NCBI GenBank assembly: GCA_032690845.1
Contig: CM064428.1
Location: 59,395,575 to 59,459,574 of the forward strand
Source: Eleusine coracana subsp. coracana
Taxonomy: Eukaryota > Streptophyta > Magnoliopsida > Poales > Poaceae
Direction of reading: 5' to 3'
Length of the DNA: 64,000 nt
The notes below the pieces were generated by a model. It searched no databases. It saw only the letters and a program-made list of their open reading frames with translations, and was not told where the DNA came from. The position numbers were made by a program, and so were the translations under genes. This document shows positions 59,576 through 64,000 of this stretch, piece after piece; within the stretch, counting starts at the first letter, position 1, and every line of letters begins with the position of its first letter.

Positions 59576-61089
59576 AGGCAACTCATCATACCACTTCGTG
59601 AAAATCTTTTTGCAATGCTGAGAAAGGTCATTTTCTAAAAGAAGAAGCCGAATATACACAATCACTTTTACACATCTGGAACAATGCATGTGGTGTGCAT
59701 TAAGCAGGCCGAGAAGTGGAACAATGCATGAGTTTTGATTGTTCATGTAGGTTCCACTTCTGTGTTAGTTAGCCTTAACGTATGTAGTTGGGGTGCAGCG
59801 ATGTGCAGACCTGAAGTATTGAAATAGAGTGCTGAAAAGAAAAGCAAATGCTTGCTCTATTTAATTCTTAAAATGGTGCAACTAATGAAACGAATCATAG
59901 TCTGTTTCTTAAAATGTTTGCTACATTTTAGTGTGCACCTGTTTACTCTTGAGTCAACCGAAAGCAAAGAATACCAAAGTTGCGTCATGATCCATTTGCT
60001 AGCAGCTGATTGCACTATTTTTCCCTCTCCTCTTGTCCATTTACCTTTGATTCGGTTGATTGGCATAAGATAGAAAGGATTTGATCTGAAAAATCATGGT
60101 GTAGATTGTAGAAACGTTGGTTGAGAGAAAGATTCACTGGTACTGCTAAAAGAATGCCTTCAATTCCCTGTGCAAATAGATCTTAGATCAGTGGACAAAT
60201 ATTTTTGTGAAATTTTTCAATATACCAGAGCAGTTCTGCTTGTTATGTTATATGAGTAGCACTAGACTATCATTTTATTTTGCTGGTTATTCTTATTCAG
60301 TTAATCTGTTCAGTTATTTTAGTCTGAACTCAACCAGAACAAGGTTCAATTGTAGGAGCTGCAACTAAAGTTGCTTATACTTGCCTTAGCTAGATTCAGG
60401 GATAAGTTTTATATACTTTCCTGCTAGAAGGGCTAATTTCAAGCAGGTGATGATGCCTTCAATTGAATTAGATATGTTAATTGACGTGCTCATAAAATAA
60501 CTTTGTATTCAATTTGCTGCTTTCGGTATCTATGATCAAAGCAAATAAATACTTACTATAACTAGATGGTAGCAATGGAATTATATTCTGAACTGAAACT
60601 TTGCACTTTACACTCTGAAAGTGCACTTCTGAAATTTCATCATTGATCAAACATGTAATGTCATATAAGTTATAAATTCGGATTCAGTTAATTACTGAGA
60701 TTTACATCAACTGGTTGTTGTAACTGATTGCTGAGTGACATACTTTGTGTAGTAAGCAATTGATTGCTGAATGTTATACTTTGTGCAGTAAGCAACTGGT
60801 TGCTGAATGTTATACTTTGTTTGATTCTTTTTGATACTAAAGCCCTGACTCTTGTAATCAACTGATGGATGAGATTTATAGGTGATCAAGAGAATTCAAT
60901 CTGAGTAGACAATCTGATGTTCCTATATCATTATAGAGCAGTCTGTCTCCACTTACTTGTGGCTTGTCCAAGTCCTTGACAATCTTATCCTACGCCCCTG
61001 TTAGTATCAATCTCTTTTCTATATTGCATCTTAAACTACATCAAAATTACTTTTGTCATTGCAGTTATAAACTGAACGATTTCACATTT
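58339..61089. other. Non-coding: duplicated flank, then unassigned sequence
   Basis: To 59575 this is part of copy A. From 59576 to 61089 I find no gene, only scattered short frames and a 36-base tandem repeat near 60713. No RNA gene was recognised. Confidence 0.4.
60713..60820. repeat. Tandem repeat, 36 bp x 3
   Basis: Three head-to-tail units start at 60713, 60749 and 60785, each ending in TATACTTTGT or CATACTTTGT. The second and third are nearly identical (AGTAAGCAAnTGnTTGCTG). The first is more diverged. Confidence 0.8.
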
Positions 61090-61382
61090 GCTGGTTTTTG
61101 TAGGATAGTGTGTGGAAGTGGCTCATGCTTTGTGCTTTTATAAATGGCTGGCGGAGCAGATGATCTGCACTAGCCACCTGCTTTTTGAGCATTTATTTCA
61201 TTGTTTGACTCAACTTGATGAACAAGAGTGCCGCGCCCTCCAAGTAGCCTACTCAGCCACGTGCGTGGGCCAAGCAAGAGATCCTTTGTGCTAATTAGAA
61301 GTTTTAATTAAATCGAAGTGCGTTCACTTTATGAGATGAAATAGAGCTGAGTTGGTCTCAATGGTATAGACTGTGTCTTTAA

Positions 61383-62123
61383 GGCCTCAATGCATGATTT
61401 TATTTCTTATTTTTTAAAATATCATGTCATTTCATAGTTTTGAAATGGATAAATGAAATTAGATTTCTTAATATAAAATTTTATTTTACTATTTCATATA
61501 TTAATGTAGCATTAAAATATTTCATCTAAATGACCAATAAGAATTGTTAAATGAGTAGAGATGAAACTAAACATTCTCAATAAAGTTTCATTTAGTTTCA
61601 AATTTTAGTAATCGTGTACATGAAATTTCATCCTAATGAAACTCAAATCTTCTCTCTCCTCATGAATTACTCCCTCCGGTTTTAAAAAGAAGATGTTTTA
61701 GTAAAATTTCTAATTTCACAAAGCAAGACGTTTTGGGTTTAAACTCCAGCGCTTGGACTCTTCTATCCCTATATAGCATTAACTCAACACTAGGTTACGA
61801 GGATTAAATGTTGCTTTCCGATGTAATATTAAAACATGAAAAAAAAAAAGATAGCTACTTCTAGTAATCGAACCACAGACCTCACATCTGGAGTCATGCT
61901 AAGCTAAGCACTTAGCTGGTAAGTTGTTTTGTTAGGAGATGGACTCTGCAGTGTATTTATATAGGCAAACATGAAAAAATTTAGTGAATTAAAAATGCTT
62001 TGGTATTCTAAATCATGTCCTAAGTGTCTTCCATTTTAGAAACGGAGGAAGTACATGTTAACCATCAGTTTCGCCTATATGACATATCATTTATTGAGAA
62101 TGAAACTACCACTAAGATTGGCC
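61383..62123. mobile_element. Tourist-like MITE in copy B, itself interrupted
   Basis: The ends are GGCCTCAATGCATGATTTTATTTC and, as reverse complement, GGCCAATCTTAGTGGTAGTTTCATT. They are flanked by TAA at 61380-61382 and 62124-62126. Copy A reads GTCTTTAATATTACAC at the same place, the empty site. Minus the nested element it would be about 357 bases. Confidence 0.8.
61670..62051. mobile_element. Stowaway-like MITE nested in the Tourist-like MITE
   Basis: It begins CTCCCTCCGGTTTTAAAAAG and ends TTTTAGAAACGGAGGAAG, inverted repeats of the Tc1/mariner Stowaway kind. TA flanks both sides (61668-61669, 62052-62053). Inside is a tRNA-like stretch (61861-61935, - strand) with GGTTCGATTAC, close to a pol III B box. 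Confidence 0.75.
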
Positions 62124-63330
62124 TAATACTACACGCTTTATTTAAACTCTGCAATTGCTGATTTTTTTTCAAAGTGGATTAAAATACGCAGGGGCAGAAC
62201 ACGAGCCACCTAGATGTTACCAGATGTTGGAGCAACTTCAATCGCTCCATTCAATTCTCGTTTGTCCTAGCTGTCTCACTGGCACTTCTCTTTTTCTGGT
62301 GTGAAAGAACGCACACAAGTTTTGTACCCTCCACAATAAGATTTCAGATACCAACTTGGTTTGGAGGGCACAGAGTGGAAAACAACAATTCAACACTTGG
62401 CTTTTTTTTCCTCAAGGATATCCTCCCTACGAAAAACGTCCTAAAATGAGAACGGGTGAATGGCACAATTTACCATTAAAGAAGAGACACGCGTAGTTGG
62501 ATAAACAATTTAGAGTACCTTTAAAGCTGTATTTTAATCCATCTAACAAAAGTGATTAATATGTAGTTCTTGAACAAGCTACTAATGGAGCTGCATTGAA
62601 ACAAATAGGGAATAATCATAATCAGCCAATGCTGCTTCAACCATACACAAGCCAACATTTATTTATTAATTCTAAATTAAGCCACGTATAGAAAATTATG
62701 GAAGATAGGTTTGGTCCTATCCGAGCCTGTTATGTTATGGCTATACACTCAACCTACTCTTTTATAACCAATCATCATTCCACAAGCATTATTCGTGTTG
62801 GTGCATTTTTTACCATCACATAGGGACTAATGCTTATCTATAATTTTATAAATTTTATGAAATTTGACTTCTACAAATATTTAAGTGAAAGGATCCTCAA
62901 ATATTTTCGCTAAAACTTTAGTGAACCTAGTATCAAAAGACCTAAAGAAACAATATCGGCTACGGGCTCGAAATAAGTGCACGTGCGACACTAGCCATCC
63001 ATACAACTGTACATGTTCAGAATTGCAATTGGCAAATTACACGGGCATACCTAATACAAAGGCGTGGGCACCATCAAGTTGAAGTATTATTAAAATTAGA
63101 TATAGATGGATATTACATAAACATATTCTAAATAGCCACTTGCCATGTCTAAAGAACTATTGAAGGTTGGCCCCATCAGATCTTGTTATGCTATGACTCT
63201 ATCATCATTCAACCTACTCTTTTGTAACCAATTATTATTTCACAAGTGTTATTCTTTTTGGTATGATATTTACCATCACTTAGGGACTAATTCCCAAATA
63301 TTTCATAAGTATTATGAAATTGGACTTATA

Positions 63331-63550
63331 CCATGTTTAAGAAAAATATCTCTAATAAAATTATTTTAATGAACCTAGTATCAAAAGACCTAAAGTTGGA
63401 AATGTTGGCAAGAAGCTCAAAACAACTTTAGGAGATACACTAGCTATAATCATGCAAATATATATATGGAGAGTTATAAGTGTGTGATAGAACTACCCCA
63501 CAACGGAGACAGTCCCATCGCCAGGATCCTTCTCGAATGGCGACACGTGC
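63331..63550. other. End of copy B and junction
   Basis: AACCTAGTATCAAAAGACCTAAAG near 63373 repeats the same phrase near 62925, the second unit of the internal tandem in copy B. Nothing else is recognised. Confidence 0.4.
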
Positions 63551-64000
63551 TGTGACGCCCAACAATAGAACACATGGCAGGAATAATATAGTTTATAACA
63601 TAAAATAGATCGAGTGCAGAGTTTTACATAAGTTCAAGTTTAAGTTACAAACAAGAGTTTTGATAAAAGTACGGAAGTGAGTAGTTCAACAATAATAAAT
63701 ATTTAACAAAATGATTGAGATAAAATCGCCCTCTCATAGCGATACACATAGACATCCATCCACAATAGGTGTCCTACCCACGACACCGTACCGACGAGCA
63801 GAAGATCATTCCTCATCATGATTGTTGCATGGCTCCCACTTGATGTTCCAGTAATCGGGATACTACCCTTCCTAGTGGAACCTTCCACCACAATGACATT
63901 CACCATCTGATCATCTGAAAGCCATATAAATCTACGTCCTGAGCAATTAATACTCTACAAGACTTACTCATCAAAAATGGTCAACTACAACCGAAAGGTT
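63551..64000. mobile_element. Possible LTR-retrotransposon end (runs off window)
   Basis: TGTGACGCCCAACAATAGAAC at 63551 resembles the TGTGACGCCC start of many grass Ty3/Gypsy LTRs, and similarity to copy A has ended before this point. No coding domain, primer-binding site or second LTR is inside the window, so this is a weak call. Confidence 0.3.

Larger units (their letters stand above)
61090..63330. repeat. Segmental duplication, copy B (no F-box gene)
   Basis: This is a copy of 57735-59575 without the coding region. The match begins GGTTTTTGTAGGATAGTGTG at about 61093 and runs through the promoter-like part (CTTTTATAAATGGCTGGCGG) and the distal flank. It includes a 23-base stretch near 61159 (ATCTGCACTAGCCACCTGCT) absent in copy A. 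It carries a different, nested MITE (61383-62123). Because the TATA-like part is here without an ORF, this is an orphan upstream region. Confidence 0.85.

Noticed and set aside
1..64000. CRISPR arrays, operons, rRNA genes, standard tRNA genes
   Set aside because: None seen; the window is clearly plant nuclear DNA, and the only tRNA-like stretch is inside a MITE.

Overview
This is a 64 kb piece of a plant nuclear genome, almost certainly a grass (Poaceae). The evidence is spliced genes with GT-AG introns, a very GC-rich coding region in the sugar transporter, many grass-type MITEs (Tourist-like with TTA/TAA target duplications, Stowaway-like with TA), Helitron and CACTA ends, and a LINE. I cannot name the species.

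The left part (1-18 kb) is an accessory region. It holds decayed copies of an F-box-type gene family at 1-40, 2.1-2.6, 3.2-4.2, 9.9-11.3 and 15.2-15.5 kb. They are separated by a thrice-repeated intergenic module (1.1, 2.7-3.2 and 8.9-9.4 kb), MITEs, Helitron and CACTA ends and a LINE remnant. The copy at 9893-11259 is the most complete. A 271 bp Tourist-like MITE splits it, and it also carries one in-frame stop and one 3' frameshift.

The middle (19-40 kb) is a conserved gene block whose splicing I could resolve to the base: an STP/MST monosaccharide/H+ symporter on the + strand (530 aa, 3 exons), then three genes on the - strand. These are a plastid-type Nudix hydrolase of the NUDT20/24 group (357 aa, 9 exons), a UDP-glucose 4-epimerase (365 aa, 9 exons) and a membrane-anchored RING-H2 E3 ligase (415 aa, 4 coding exons). 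All four keep frame through every junction. The Nudix gene carries a 1.3 kb foldback element in an intron, with an almost perfect 232 bp tandem duplication inside it.

The right part (40-64 kb) is again repeat-rich. A 6.0 kb LINE (- strand, 17 bp target duplication, poly(A)) sits inside the terminal inverted repeat of a small hAT-like element that has its own 8 bp target duplication. Two intact single-exon F-box genes (452 and 463 aa, - strand) follow. The upstream region of these genes exists in extra copies without a gene, including a 1.8-2.2 kb segmental duplication (57.7-59.6 versus 61.1-63.3 kb). The two copies carry different MITEs, so each serves as the empty site for the other.

I found no evidence of a previously undescribed biological system. 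The best leads are the decaying F-box cluster with its orphan upstream modules, the nested transposons with readable target sites, and the recently duplicated foldback arm in the Nudix intron.
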